Source: Alphaproteobacteria bacterium (GTDB lineage: Bacteria > Pseudomonadota > Alphaproteobacteria > Rhizobiales > Aestuariivirgaceae). Taken from it: a stretch of 46,337 nucleotides of DNA. Both the position numbers and the translations under genes were made by a program. Below the pieces are notes generated by a model that was not told where the DNA came from, made no database searches, and worked only from the letters and a program-made list of their open reading frames with translations. Positions 1 to 8,255 of this stretch are shown piece after piece (position 1 is the stretch's first letter; each line of letters opens with the position of its first letter). The stretch is from contig JAHEFB010000033.1 of assembly GCA_024640405.1 (NCBI GenBank), positions 1 to 46,337 on the forward strand, in the 5' to 3' direction.

Positions 1-19
1 TCGGGGTTAGCGCAAGAGC

Positions 20-85
20 GTCCGTTCCACACCCAACAACGGACATTTTAGCTCAAAAGGTCCGTTCTACCCCTGAAAACGGACC
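20..85. repeat. Two adjacent TCCGTT/AACGGA hairpins downstream of lrgB
   Basis: Two inverted repeats lie side by side. The first pairs GTCCGTT (20-26) with AACGGAC (38-44). The second pairs GGTCCGTT (59-66) with AACGGACC (78-85). Read on the minus strand, the second hairpin is followed by TTTTGAGC, so it could end the lrgA-lrgB transcript. Part of the first hairpin recurs upstream of lrgA at 1390-1424. The pairing is seen directly; the terminator role is inference. Confidence 0.5.
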
Positions 86-150
86 CTATTCGACAGGGCC
101 TCACACTTCCGTTTTGTGCCAAAACCAGTCATTGGCTTGCTCACGCACTC

Positions 151-867
151 CTAGAATATCAGTTGCCAAATGATTGGTAGTAGAATCGCCGTAGCCAAAG
201 CGTTTAGCCCCATCGCCAAACCGGAGAATGCCCCCGCGAGTTCGTTGATCTGCAACGCACGGGCAGTGCCAATCCCGTGACTAGCCGTCCCAATTGCCAG
301 GCCGCGGGCAGGCCAATCTTTCACGCCAATCAGGTTCAAGATTACCGGTCCGATCATTGCACCCAAGATTCCGGTCACGATCACCAATACAGCCGTTAAA
401 GAGGGCAGACCCCCCAGTTGCTCCGAGATGCCCATAGCCACTGGTGCAGTAACAGATTTTGGAGCCAGCGAGATCAGCGCATCGCTGGATGCGCCGAGCA
501 CATAGCCAACACCCAGCGCTGAGGCGATAGCAGTCACGGAGCCAGTCACAACGCTGGCGATGATAGCAATTGCTGATTGTCGGACTTTGTCAAACTGCCG
601 AAACAGTGGTATCGCCAGTGCGACTGTGGCTGGACCGAGCAGGAAGTGCACAAATTGTGCGCCTAGAAAGTAGTCCTGATAGCTTGTGTGTGTTGCGAGC
701 AGAACGGCCACAATGATCACAACGGCGATTAAAACGGGATTGAGCAACGGATTCAGATTGCTCTTGGTGTAGAGCCACGTTCCGCATTGAAATGCCGCCA
801 ATGTCAACGTCAAATGCAGCAGCGGTGATGCGCTGAGGTACACCCATATATCACGTAACTCGGCCAT
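151..867 (-). CDS. LrgB/CidB family membrane protein
   Basis: A 238-residue integral membrane protein of the LrgB family. It has several hydrophobic helices and the family-type C-terminal stretch around IGTASHGIGTARALQ (about residues 191-205). LrgB and CidB proteins act with LrgA/CidA in the inner membrane; they were linked to holin-like control of murein hydrolases and, in other lineages, to export of small organic acids such as pyruvate or glycolate. The gene lies 6 bp downstream of lrgA on the same strand, so the two form one transcript. The length is normal for the family. The substrate cannot be told from sequence. The ATG at 867 follows the lrgA stop closely, as expected for coupled translation. 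Confidence 0.88.
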   Translation of the reverse strand: MAELRDIWVYLSASPLLHLTLTLAAFQCGTWLYTKSNLNPLLNPVLIAVVIIVAVLLATHTSYQDYFLGAQFVHFLLGPATVALAIPLFRQFDKVRQSAIAIIASVVTGSVTAIASALGVGYVLGASSDALISLAPKSVTAPVAMGISEQLGGLPSLTAVLVIVTGILGAMIGPVILNLIGVKDWPARGLAIGTASHGIGTARALQINELAGAFSGLAMGLNALATAILLPIIWQLIF

Positions 868-873
868 TCTTGG

Positions 874-1242
874 TCAATCACCCGTGCCGGTGCCGCCGGG
901 TGTTGCAGCATTCTTTGCAAGCCACGCCATCATCAGGGCAGTAATGGCAATTGTCAAAACAGTGCTGGCGACTAGCGCCACGGTGATGGCAATCCAGTCA
1001 TCTCCCAGCAGCGGAAAGTGAAGCATGACACCGACACCGGCCGGGACGAATAGCAAGGAAAGATGACCGAGCAAACCATCTGCAGTTGTTGAAAGCTTCT
1101 CGGGAATGGCCCCTCGATACACGAGCAAAAGAAACAAGATAACCATACCCAATACCGGACCGGGCACCGGGATCGCTAATGCCCGCGTCACCAACTCGCC
1201 CACAAGCTGACAGCCGAATATAAGCGTAAGATAATTTAGCAT
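874..1242 (-). CDS. LrgA/CidA family holin-like protein
   Basis: A 122-residue protein with four predicted membrane helices and the LrgA/CidA features PVPGPVLGMVILFLLL (about residues 25-40) and LLFVPAGVGVMLH (about 62-74). It is the expected small partner of LrgB, encoded immediately upstream in a two-gene operon. A good ribosome binding site (GGAGG) precedes the ATG at 1242. The family is proposed to form oligomeric membrane pores or to be one subunit of a two-component transporter with LrgB. No LysR or LytTR regulator gene, often found beside such pairs, is present here. The regulation is therefore unknown. Confidence 0.88.
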   Translation of the reverse strand: MLNYLTLIFGCQLVGELVTRALAIPVPGPVLGMVILFLLLVYRGAIPEKLSTTADGLLGHLSLLFVPAGVGVMLHFPLLGDDWIAITVALVASTVLTIAITALMMAWLAKNAATPGGTGTGD

Positions 1243-1389
1243 TGAGGGTCGCCTCCAAATGCAGCAGACTTTAACACAACGGTTCCTTCAACCAAGGTCA
1301 AGGACTCACAGGGCATGCTGAAGTCCATAAAGTTGACATAAGATGTCCGAAGAGGGTCATAAATCCTCTTTTCAGGCCTCGTACGAAAA

Positions 1390-1424
1390 CGTCCGAAGTG
1401 TCCCCAACAACGGACATTCGAGCT
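1390..1424. repeat. Second copy of the 35-bp repeat flanking lrgAB
   Basis: This segment aligns without gaps to 19-53 at a constant offset of 1371 bp. The outer CGTCCG and the core CCCAACAACGGACATT are identical, while the loop between them differs. GTCCG (1391-1395) can pair with CGGAC (1411-1415), as in the first copy. The two copies bracket the lrgA-lrgB pair in the same orientation. The similarity is seen directly; any role in mobility or regulation is not shown. Confidence 0.55.
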
Positions 1425-1477
1425 GCCTTTTCCGCATATCCGTAGAAACACGGGCACCCCTCGAATAGACGTGAACC

Positions 1478-1867
1478 GTGGGGCTCGAAGCCTCTCTGCG
1501 GCTGGAGGATATCACCGGCACTACTGGACTTGAACGGGTCAGAATGATCCTTGAGACATCGCGCGAGCGGGCGTGAGACGGCAGAATTGGGTTGTAACGA
1601 GCCAACAGCTTGTTCGACCTAATCGTTGTCTATACAGGAAGTGCGATGGAAAACAGTCGATTGTCAGACCTGCGAGACCTCTACGGCCTGCTTGCCAATT
1701 TGACCGATGAAACCGGTAGTGCGAACCTTGGCAAATCACTCAGTCAGCGTATGAGACAGGATGGATTCCGCCTCGTTCTCGAAGGAACAGGCTAGCACGA
1801 GACCGGATACGCTTCACGGGAGCAGGTCACCGTCAGCTGGATGAACCCGGGCGATGTTTTTATATAG
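1478..1867 (+). pseudogene. Possible decayed coding region, family unknown
   Basis: A single plus-strand frame reads plausibly as protein across the segment but is cut by four stop codons. The pieces include a run ending in LERVRMILETSRERA, then LSDLRDLYGLLANLTDETG and, after a TAG, REQVTVSWMNPGDVF. The constant frame across stops is what one expects from point-mutation decay, but the pieces are short and no family is recognised. The alternative is that only the open part (1646-1795, 49 residues) is real or that none of it is coding. Confidence 0.22.
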
Positions 1868-1916
1868 CGAAAAAGACTTTGGTTTTTCACCGGGCGGCGC
1901 TATGTCACTCCTAATC

Positions 1917-2849
1917 CTAGCCATTTTCCTCTGACAGTGCCTGCCGCGGCTTGACCAGGGATAGCCCGACGACAATGAGTGCGAGCGCTCCCCACACCCA
2001 AACAGAGTGGCGCTCACCGTAAACGATCATACCAAGTATGACGCCGGTTCCGGTGACGATGTAGCCTACCTGTGCGGCGAACACTGGTCCGGCGCATCCG
2101 ATCATCCAGACGAAGCCGACATAGGCGCCGACGTGTAGAAGTGCATTGCCGACGATCGCCTGTTCGGGCGGCCCGAATGTTGCGATACTGAACCACGCGT
2201 TGGTGTATATCACCGCCGGCAGGAGAAGCAGCGTCGCACCCCAACTGAGCGCACATATGATGGTGACCGGATCGAGATCGCCCGGTCTAAAACGTGCGAT
2301 GACGACGTTCTCTACTGCATAGGAGAGCGCAACCAGGACCGGAAGTACAACCCAAATCGCCAGTTCTGGATCCGGCAGGCTGGTGCCTGGCAGATAGATC
2401 ATCATTACCGCAACCACACCGAAGCCAAGGCCGACAACCCTGCGCCGGGTCACATGCTCGACACCGACCGGAAGTGAAATAGCCAGTGTCATCATCGGCA
2501 CGGTGCTGAGGATCATGACCATGACACCGACCGGCAAATGTTGATAAGCCGTGTAACTGAGCACGTTGGGCAGCGCTGTGCCGAGGACGGCGCAAGCCAG
2601 ATAGAATGCGGCGTGCCGGCGGCTAAGAGCGATTGCCTGCCTTCGCGCAACCAACACGGCACTGAGTATCAACGCGCAGAGCAACGCATCCCAGAAAGAG
2701 ACGCCGATCGGGTGGTTGCCGGTAGAAACTGCAAGCTTGGAAAGTGGCCCAGTCAGACCCCATGCTATTCCGATGGCCCAGAGTCCGAGCCAAAGGGCCC
2801 GCGGCGACGTTTCGTCTTCTTCATTGGTCTCGGGCGCGCGCAGGGTCAT
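1917..2849 (-). CDS. EamA/DMT superfamily transporter
   Basis: A 310-residue inner-membrane protein with about ten hydrophobic helices in two EamA-like halves, which is the usual size of drug/metabolite transporters. The first helix carries the typical LWAIGIAWGLTGPLSKLAV pattern. The second half contains ALSYAVENVVIARF and ends with VWGALALIVVGLSLVKPRQ, the usual last helix of the family. The open frame extends upstream to 3080, but that extension is arginine-rich and not family-like, so I place the start at the ATG at 2849 (MTLRAPETNEEDE). The gene stands alone and is divergent from the FkbM methyltransferase. The substrate is unknown; amino acids or their metabolites are common for the family. 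Confidence 0.85.
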   Translation of the reverse strand: MTLRAPETNEEDETSPRALWLGLWAIGIAWGLTGPLSKLAVSTGNHPIGVSFWDALLCALILSAVLVARRQAIALSRRHAAFYLACAVLGTALPNVLSYTAYQHLPVGVMVMILSTVPMMTLAISLPVGVEHVTRRRVVGLGFGVVAVMMIYLPGTSLPDPELAIWVVLPVLVALSYAVENVVIARFRPGDLDPVTIICALSWGATLLLLPAVIYTNAWFSIATFGPPEQAIVGNALLHVGAYVGFVWMIGCAGPVFAAQVGYIVTGTGVILGMIVYGERHSVWVWGALALIVVGLSLVKPRQALSEENG

Positions 2850-3212
2850 CGCGGACACGTCGCATGGAGTGGACAAGCTGTCAACGTGACAGGACAAGGA
2901 GTAGGTACATAGCCTGAACATCTCAATGTAGTCGATCACAACCTGCCGAACCTCAGTGCGAGTGTTGCAGACCCGAAGGGTACTTTCCCGCGCCTGAACA
3001 ATTTGAAGAAGCTCACGGCGGCGGAGTTGTCGTGGTAAAAGTCTTAACAGTGGCTCGGAGCTGCTCTTGGAAACTTGCAATTAGTGGGTCCGGACCCGAA
3101 TTTGCCGGCGAGGGAGATATGCCAAGTTTAAACGACATCGGTTCGTCTCGAGCGGCGCTTAATTTGTTAGCCTGTGTGCATTCTCTTTCAAAGGTTGGGG
3201 CCGTGAGTTCGC
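2850..3212. other. Divergent intergenic region between DMT and FkbM genes
   Basis: This 363-bp stretch must hold the promoters of both flanking genes. Apart from the palindromic repeat at 3081-3101, I see no convincing gene, promoter pair or RNA. Short open frames here (for example 3032-3226 on the plus strand) have no protein-like composition or ribosome binding site. Confidence 0.5.
3081..3101. repeat. Dispersed palindromic repeat GGGTCCGGACCC, copy 1
   Basis: The centre GGGTCCGGACCC (3086-3097) is a perfect 12-bp palindrome, flanked by TTAGT on the left and GAAT on the right. A second copy with 18 of 21 positions identical lies at 18901-18921, at the 3' end of purH. Two intergenic copies of one palindrome in 46 kb suggest a small dispersed repeat family of this genome. 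Confidence 0.6.
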
Positions 3213-4187
3213 ATGATGGACGATAATGATGACGAGGTGATTGCGCGGTATGTTGACGATGTCGCGCGCCAACTGCAGACGGTTTACGAGGCTACACGAA
3301 ATGCTCCGGACCGCTATTCGCGCACAAGAGAGTTTGTAGTCTGTACTCCCGTCATGTCATCGGAAGTCCTGCCGGTTCGCCCGCATGATGCGGACTATCG
3401 TGTGTTCGGGAATTTCACCGATGAAAGTCATCTGATCATCGACATTGGCGCCAACAGCGGCTATTCGGCCGAATCGATCTGGGCAAGCGGCAGCGGAGCA
3501 CGTGTACTGAGCTTTGAAGCCCTGCACTTTCATCAGGCAGACCTGGCGGCGCTCAAGACGGCGCATGGCGATCGCTATGACTACCGTTTAAGGGGACTGA
3601 GCAACGCGCCCGCAGTGCTTGAGTTTGTTATGCCGGTGGTCAATGGCGTCGCGCTTACCCCCTTGGCGACAGCGTCGAGCGATATTCACTGGCAGTCACT
3701 TGCCGGGAACACAATTCGCTTCGGCGACCCTGAAGCCTATCGGAACGATCACCCGGTGAACCTTGATCTGGCGTTCTACCAGGCACACGTGGAGAGGCTG
3801 GATGACGCTCTCAAACAGGCGGATTTGATCCCGAACAACACCCGCTTGAGTGCGATCAAGATTGACGTGGAGGGCCTGGAGCCGGAAGTTGTGGCGGGTG
3901 CATATGAAACGCTATGCCGGCACAAGCCGCTTCTGTTGATAGAAGCAGCCAAAAATCGACCGGAGATGCTCGCGATGCTGCAGGATATGGGATACCGGAC
4001 GGCAAGCCGTTGCGGGGATGTACTGGAGCAATCGCAGGAACCGCCGCAGTCGTTAAACACTTTCTTCTGGCATGTTGAGCAACGAAACCCATACGAAACA
4101 ACGGGGCTGCTGAAGAAACGCCGCTCGGGGGCCGGTTCGGTGTCGCAGAATAGATATAAATCCGTTGCAGACCCTTCGAACCGGTAA
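3213..4187 (+). CDS. FkbM family SAM-dependent methyltransferase
   Basis: A 324-residue cytosolic protein with a Rossmann-type methyltransferase fold. The SAM-binding motif is LIIDIGANSGYSAE (about residues 74-87), where DIGANSG is the FkbM-type motif I. A later KIDVEGLEPEVVAGA block (about 216-230) is the family signature. FkbM proteins O-methylate sugars or other hydroxyl groups, commonly in exopolysaccharide, lipopolysaccharide or glycolipid pathways. The neighbour on the opposite strand is a glycosyltransferase, which fits a role in glycan modification. Two ATG codons (3213, 3216) are equally possible starts; neither has a strong ribosome binding site. The C-terminal 40 residues are basic and probably not part of the fold. 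The acceptor is unknown. Confidence 0.82.
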   Translation: MMDDNDDEVIARYVDDVARQLQTVYEATRNAPDRYSRTREFVVCTPVMSSEVLPVRPHDADYRVFGNFTDESHLIIDIGANSGYSAESIWASGSGARVLSFEALHFHQADLAALKTAHGDRYDYRLRGLSNAPAVLEFVMPVVNGVALTPLATASSDIHWQSLAGNTIRFGDPEAYRNDHPVNLDLAFYQAHVERLDDALKQADLIPNNTRLSAIKIDVEGLEPEVVAGAYETLCRHKPLLLIEAAKNRPEMLAMLQDMGYRTASRCGDVLEQSQEPPQSLNTFFWHVEQRNPYETTGLLKKRRSGAGSVSQNRYKSVADPSNR

Positions 4188-4260
4188 ACCGGCTACACAG
4201 CCAGATGTGGCAGCGAACCAGACAGTTGACTTTGAGATTTACGGGACATGGATCGACCTC

Positions 4261-5718
4261 TCATCGGGACCTGTTCTTGCGAGCAGATGCAGATTTGAAC
4301 CTTTTCAGATACCAGTCCCATTTCAAGTAGAAGGCTTTGTGGTTTTCGGCAACCAGGCCCCTATATGACTTCTGATCGAGATATTGGCGTGTGGTGCCGT
4401 TTTCTGCGTGCAGCAGGTTTACGGGAACCTGGTAGATTTTCATGCCCCGGCGCCGGATCTCCAGGCAATAGTCTACATCCATTACGTAGGCCCATTTGTA
4501 GCGTTCATCAAAGGACCCGCACATATCAAGCGCCTCCCGGCGGATGTATACGCCGCCGAAGGTGGCCCACTCGACCTCCCTGACATGGCGGTAGCTGTCG
4601 TCGTATCCAATTGCGCGCGGGCCGGCCTTTTGACGACCGACATCAACACCGCTTCCGATATGCGAAATGAGGCCATCATCCAGACGGCCACCGGCGCTCT
4701 GTATGCACCACAGCCCGTTATCGTTTTTTACCGGAAACAGCAAATCACAGGCGACAATTCCCGCGTCAGGCAGCGCTTCAACATGATGTAGCAGTTGATC
4801 ATACCAATGGTTTAGCCTGTCGTCGGGCATGGGCTTCATGTCGGTATGGATGATGATTACATCGCGGCCGGGAAACCGGTTCCAGCAATGCTGATATGCG
4901 CGTTCGGGACCCAGTCTGCCCGTATCCTCATAATAATAGAACTCGAGGCGTTCTCCGGCGCCTGTGACCGTGCCAAAGGCTGAAGCAACCTGCTCCGCGC
5001 CGGCTGGGCCGAGATACGGGCATATTACAACAGGTGCGGATTTGCTGCGGGATTGTCCGGCTGCCGCCACGGCGCGGTTCCAGCCTGAAACCATGCCGGT
5101 CAGTCGTTCAATCCCGTTATGCACCAGATATGAACCAAAGAAGTTCCTCAAGCTCCGCCGGTAACGCCGACAGGCGTGGGAGTAGTGCCTTGCCGGTCTG
5201 ACACCGTTCAGGATCGCTTGACATAATTCAGTTGCGGATTGTTTTTCCAGAAGAGCAGATTTGAAACCGATTGAACCGGATGAGTTCAAGGTCCCGTTTG
5301 TTGAGTTGTCGATGGCCTGGCGCGTAGCCGAGTTTGTTGCATGAAATACGAATGCCTGATGTCCGGTGGCTTCTGCATGTTCTACAAGCCGGATTTCCGG
5401 AATGCTGCCAATATCCGAAATCAACACGACATCATCCGCATTGGCATCCATTAGTCCACGCGGCAGATTTTCGGCAAAACGTTGACTAACTTGTGTTTCG
5501 CTTGCAGGGCTATTCGATCCGCAGACAACCACGTACCTGATCTGGCGGGCAAACTGTTTGATACGCCGCCACTGCGACCTTAACTGCGGTTGGCCTTTGT
5601 CCTCTCCCATCACTTCGACGATAACAAAAGCAAATACTTCACCGGTCAGTTCACGAAGGCGCCTTTCCAGCAAATCGACGCGGCCGTCAAACAGGACGCA
5701 GTCATATATTTTGGTCAT
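4261..5718 (-). CDS. Two-domain glycosyltransferase, GT17-like plus GT2-like
   Basis: A 485-residue protein that seems to join two glycosyltransferase units. Residues 1-200 resemble GT17 (the N-acetylglucosaminyltransferase III type): YDCVLFDGRVDLLERRLREL near the start, then VVLISDIGSIPE at about 97-108. GT17 proteins usually have SDxDEIP there; here Asp-Glu is replaced by Gly-Ser, so this half may be inactive or altered. Residues about 228-470 look like GT2: HTDMKP (291-296), GGVYIRREAL (388-397), then MDVDYCLEIRRRGMKIYQVP (413-432) and LLHAENGTT, matching the late GT2 acidic and histidine motifs. No membrane segment is seen, so the protein is cytosolic. It is convergent with the FkbM gene. 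The product is unknown; the fusion is inferred from motifs alone. Confidence 0.7.
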   Translation of the reverse strand: MTKIYDCVLFDGRVDLLERRLRELTGEVFAFVIVEVMGEDKGQPQLRSQWRRIKQFARQIRYVVVCGSNSPASETQVSQRFAENLPRGLMDANADDVVLISDIGSIPEIRLVEHAEATGHQAFVFHATNSATRQAIDNSTNGTLNSSGSIGFKSALLEKQSATELCQAILNGVRPARHYSHACRRYRRSLRNFFGSYLVHNGIERLTGMVSGWNRAVAAAGQSRSKSAPVVICPYLGPAGAEQVASAFGTVTGAGERLEFYYYEDTGRLGPERAYQHCWNRFPGRDVIIIHTDMKPMPDDRLNHWYDQLLHHVEALPDAGIVACDLLFPVKNDNGLWCIQSAGGRLDDGLISHIGSGVDVGRQKAGPRAIGYDDSYRHVREVEWATFGGVYIRREALDMCGSFDERYKWAYVMDVDYCLEIRRRGMKIYQVPVNLLHAENGTTRQYLDQKSYRGLVAENHKAFYLKWDWYLKRFKSASARKNRSR

Positions 5719-5814
5719 GCAGCAGCCCCCGGTAGTACCGGCGGCAGCTTCCGAGAACCCGCTGTTGATCTGCTCTGCCCGGCCTGGCTGCCCGCTCTGG
5801 AATCATATCAGTCT

Positions 5815-5850
5815 AACGAAAAAACCAGGGGCTCCTCAAGGAGCCCCTGG
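5815..5850 (-). terminator. Rho-independent terminator of the BCCT gene
   Basis: A perfect 11-bp stem pairs CCAGGGGCTCC (5825-5835) with GGAGCCCCTGG (5840-5850) across a four-base loop. Read on the minus strand, it is followed at once by TTTTTT. It lies about 25 bp beyond the stop codon of the BCCT transporter and in the right orientation. On the other side it also separates the glycosyltransferase gene from transporter read-through. Confidence 0.92.
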
Positions 5851-5875
5851 TCAATGTATTACAGGTAAGCGGTCG

Positions 5876-7477
5876 TCAGAGTTTTGCACGCTCCGACTTC
5901 AGTGCGAGCCAGAGGCAGTAGCACATTATCAGCACCACAATCGTGAATGGAATTCCGGTCGAAACCGCAGCGCCCTGAAGCGCGCTTAGGCCGCCTCCGA
6001 GCAGCAGCGCAATCGCCACCAGTCCTTCAAGCGTGCACCAGAAAATCCGCTGCACGACAGGAGCGTCCATCTTGCCACCCGCCGTGATCGTGTCGATAAC
6101 CAGCGATCCTGAGTCAGACGATGTAACGAAGAAGATCACGATCAGGAGCAGCGAGATTGGTGCAACGACCGAGTACAGCGGAAGCTCTTTCAGGAACCCG
6201 AACAGCGCTCCCTCCGGCTTGTAGCTTTCGACAACGGTTGCCGTGACGCCTGGTGCGCCACCAGCATTGATCATGTCGATTGCAGCACCGCCGAATGTCG
6301 ACATCCACAATGCACACACCGCAGTCGGTGCGATCAGCGCGCACAATACGAACTCACGCACGGTGCGGCCCTTGGAGATGCGGGCGATAAACATGCCGAC
6401 GAACGGCGACCATGCAATCCACCAGGCCCAGTAGAACGTCGTCCAGCCGTGGAAGTAACTGGTGTCGTCACGTCCGAACGGGTTCGACAGTGCCGGCAGA
6501 TAATAAACATAATCCACCATCACCCCGACATAGCGAGTGATTGCAGTCCAAAAACCGGTCATCAAGATGACGAATATGAACAGCCCAACGGCCATGGCCA
6601 TGTTGATCTCGGACAGACGCTTCACACCCTTGTCCATGCCAAGGCAGACCGACGTAAGTGCGATCAACGTGATGCCAATGATCAGCAGAACATAAACCGT
6701 GTTGGTGGGTTCGATTCCGGCGATCTCGTGGAGACCTGCCGCGACCTGTTTTGCGCCAAGCCCGAGCGAAGTCGTCAGCCCGAACAAGGTGGCAAATACG
6801 GCCAGAGTGTCGATGGCATGTCCCCACCAGCCCCAGACCTTCTCTCCGAGAAGCGGATAAAAGGCCGAGCGCAAGGTCAGAGGGAGACCGAGATTGTAAC
6901 AGAAGATGGCAAGGCTCAAGCCTACAGCGGCATAAACTGCCCAGCCCTCAAGGCCCCAATGGTGAATGGTGCCTACAACGCCAATGTACTCGTTCCCCGC
7001 TGCAGTCGCATCCACACCGAGAGGCCGAGCTGCGCCGTTTTCGGAGAAGTTGTAGTAAACCGGTTCCAGCACGCCGAAGAACAACAGGCCGATGCCGATG
7101 CCGGCGGCGAACATCATTGCGATCCAGCCGGCATAGGAGTAGTCGGGCTTTGCATCCTTGCCGCCTATCCGGACCGATCCGACCGGCAGAACGATCAAAA
7201 CCAGGCAGAACAGAGTGATTGCGTCAACTGACAGCACCAGGAACCAGTCGAATGTCTTGGTGAGCCAGGGCCGCAGCCAGCCAAAAAACTCGGCTGAGGC
7301 TTCCTGATTGGCCAGCGATACCAGCACGAAGCCGAAAATCAATATGCTGGAGATCAGAAAAACCGGATTGTGTATGTCAAGACCGAGGGGACGGATATTG
7401 TCCTGTCCCATTTCATAATCGGTAGAGAATTCTGAAGTGTTGCTGGCACTATCGGGCGCCGCATCTTGTGTTGTCAC
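5876..7477 (-). CDS. BCCT family betaine/choline/carnitine transporter
   Basis: A 533-residue inner-membrane transporter with about twelve helices, the standard size and fold of the family. The glycine-rich motif AAGIGIGLLFFGVLEPVYY lies at about residues 124-142. The family signature FYWAWWIAWSPFVGMFIARIS, then KGRTVREF, lies at about 348-375. BCCT carriers import quaternary ammonium compounds such as glycine betaine, choline or carnitine, often for osmoprotection, driven by sodium or protons. The N-terminal tail is short and there is no long C-terminal osmosensing tail. The start is a GTG at 7477, preceded by GAGAGGGG at good spacing. The gene is divergent from a UspA-type protein and ends in a strong terminator. 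Confidence 0.93.
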   Translation of the reverse strand: MTTQDAAPDSASNTSEFSTDYEMGQDNIRPLGLDIHNPVFLISSILIFGFVLVSLANQEASAEFFGWLRPWLTKTFDWFLVLSVDAITLFCLVLIVLPVGSVRIGGKDAKPDYSYAGWIAMMFAAGIGIGLLFFGVLEPVYYNFSENGAARPLGVDATAAGNEYIGVVGTIHHWGLEGWAVYAAVGLSLAIFCYNLGLPLTLRSAFYPLLGEKVWGWWGHAIDTLAVFATLFGLTTSLGLGAKQVAAGLHEIAGIEPTNTVYVLLIIGITLIALTSVCLGMDKGVKRLSEINMAMAVGLFIFVILMTGFWTAITRYVGVMVDYVYYLPALSNPFGRDDTSYFHGWTTFYWAWWIAWSPFVGMFIARISKGRTVREFVLCALIAPTAVCALWMSTFGGAAIDMINAGGAPGVTATVVESYKPEGALFGFLKELPLYSVVAPISLLLIVIFFVTSSDSGSLVIDTITAGGKMDAPVVQRIFWCTLEGLVAIALLLGGGLSALQGAAVSTGIPFTIVVLIMCYCLWLALKSERAKL

Positions 7478-7685
7478 AACGTTGCCCCTCTCATTTTTAG
7501 GTTTGTTTCCCGCCTGTAAAGCAGCCGAAGTGTCAGGTAATTCGCCCCAGTTGTCAAAAAATATCTCAGTATGCGCCTTTGAACCGGGTTGAGCAGATTC
7601 GGCGCGGTGTCCTGAAATTGATTGAACGCAAAGACTTTAATCCGGGGGCGTGAGATGCTGCCGATCACAAAGCAGGAGTTCAAGC

Positions 7686-8099
7686 ATGTTTACAAAAATC
7701 ATGATTCCAGTGGATCTTGGCCATATCCGGAATATGGAAAAAGCACTGGCCTTGGCAGCCGAACTCGCAGAACACCATGATGCGCAAGCGATCATTGTTG
7801 GCGTTACGCAATCGGGACCGACTGAAATAGCACGCACGCCGGAAGCATTTGCCGAAAAGCTCAAAGCCTTTGCAGCCGAACACTCGAAGAAACTCGGGGT
7901 CACGTTTGCAACGCACTCGGAAGTCAGTCACGACATAACGATAGATCTCGACGATGTGCTGCAGCGCGCAGCCGATGAAATTGGCGCTGACCTGATCGTG
8001 ATGGCCAGCCATGTGCCCGGTCTCAGCGAATATGTCTTTGCTTCGAATGCCGGATATCTTGCGTCTCACTCGAAGATGTCGGTGTTTGTGGTGCGATAA
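7686..8099 (+). CDS. Universal stress protein, UspA family
   Basis: A 137-residue single-domain Usp protein. It opens with FTKIMIPVDLG, the usual first strand with its conserved aspartate, and ends with GADLIVMASHVPG and a final strand MSVFVVR. The nucleotide-binding motif of ATP-binding members (G-2x-G-9x-G-S/T) is only partly kept: the segment after ASHVPG reads LSEYVFASNAGYLASHS. ATP binding is therefore doubtful. The ATG at 7686 is chosen because AGGAG lies about 8 bp upstream and the alternative upstream start has no family-like residues. It is divergent from the BCCT gene and may share its osmotic or stress control, which is inference. Confidence 0.87.
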   Translation: MFTKIMIPVDLGHIRNMEKALALAAELAEHHDAQAIIVGVTQSGPTEIARTPEAFAEKLKAFAAEHSKKLGVTFATHSEVSHDITIDLDDVLQRAADEIGADLIVMASHVPGLSEYVFASNAGYLASHSKMSVFVVR

Positions 8100-8255
8100 C
8101 CATGTGTTCGGCGTTTGCGTGCCGTGGCCGGTCGGTGCTGGCTGCGGCACGGGCAGCGATCATTCCTGTGCCGGCTCTTCGGCAGAATGACGTATCGTAG
8201 CCTTCTATGATGATCAGGGTCAGGCCGGATTGATGGTATGACCGGTGATCAACCC

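Larger units (their letters stand above)
1243..1916. other. Long intergenic region with coding-like debris
   Basis: No intact gene is supported in this 674-bp stretch. It holds the second copy of the CAACAACGGACATT repeat (near 1390-1424). Beyond that, one plus-strand frame stays protein-like from about 1478 to 1867 but carries in-frame stops at 1574 (TGA), about 1592 (TAA), 1793 (TAG) and about 1865 (TAG). The longest open piece starts with an ATG at 1646 and ends at 1795; it reads like a helical 49-residue protein. This may be a decayed gene or chance; I do not recognise a family. Confidence 0.4.

Noticed and set aside
3032..3226. Small open frame upstream of the FkbM gene
   Set aside because: No ribosome binding site or recognisable domain, and it spans the palindromic repeat at 3081-3101.
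6449..7231. A 260-residue open frame on the plus strand
   Set aside because: It is antisense to the BCCT transporter and shows the Gln/His/Asp-rich composition typical of the reverse of membrane helices.
8113..8146. Hairpin after the UspA gene (CGTGCCG with CGGCACG)
   Set aside because: Seven base pairs with a long loop and no T run on either strand; too weak to call a terminator.
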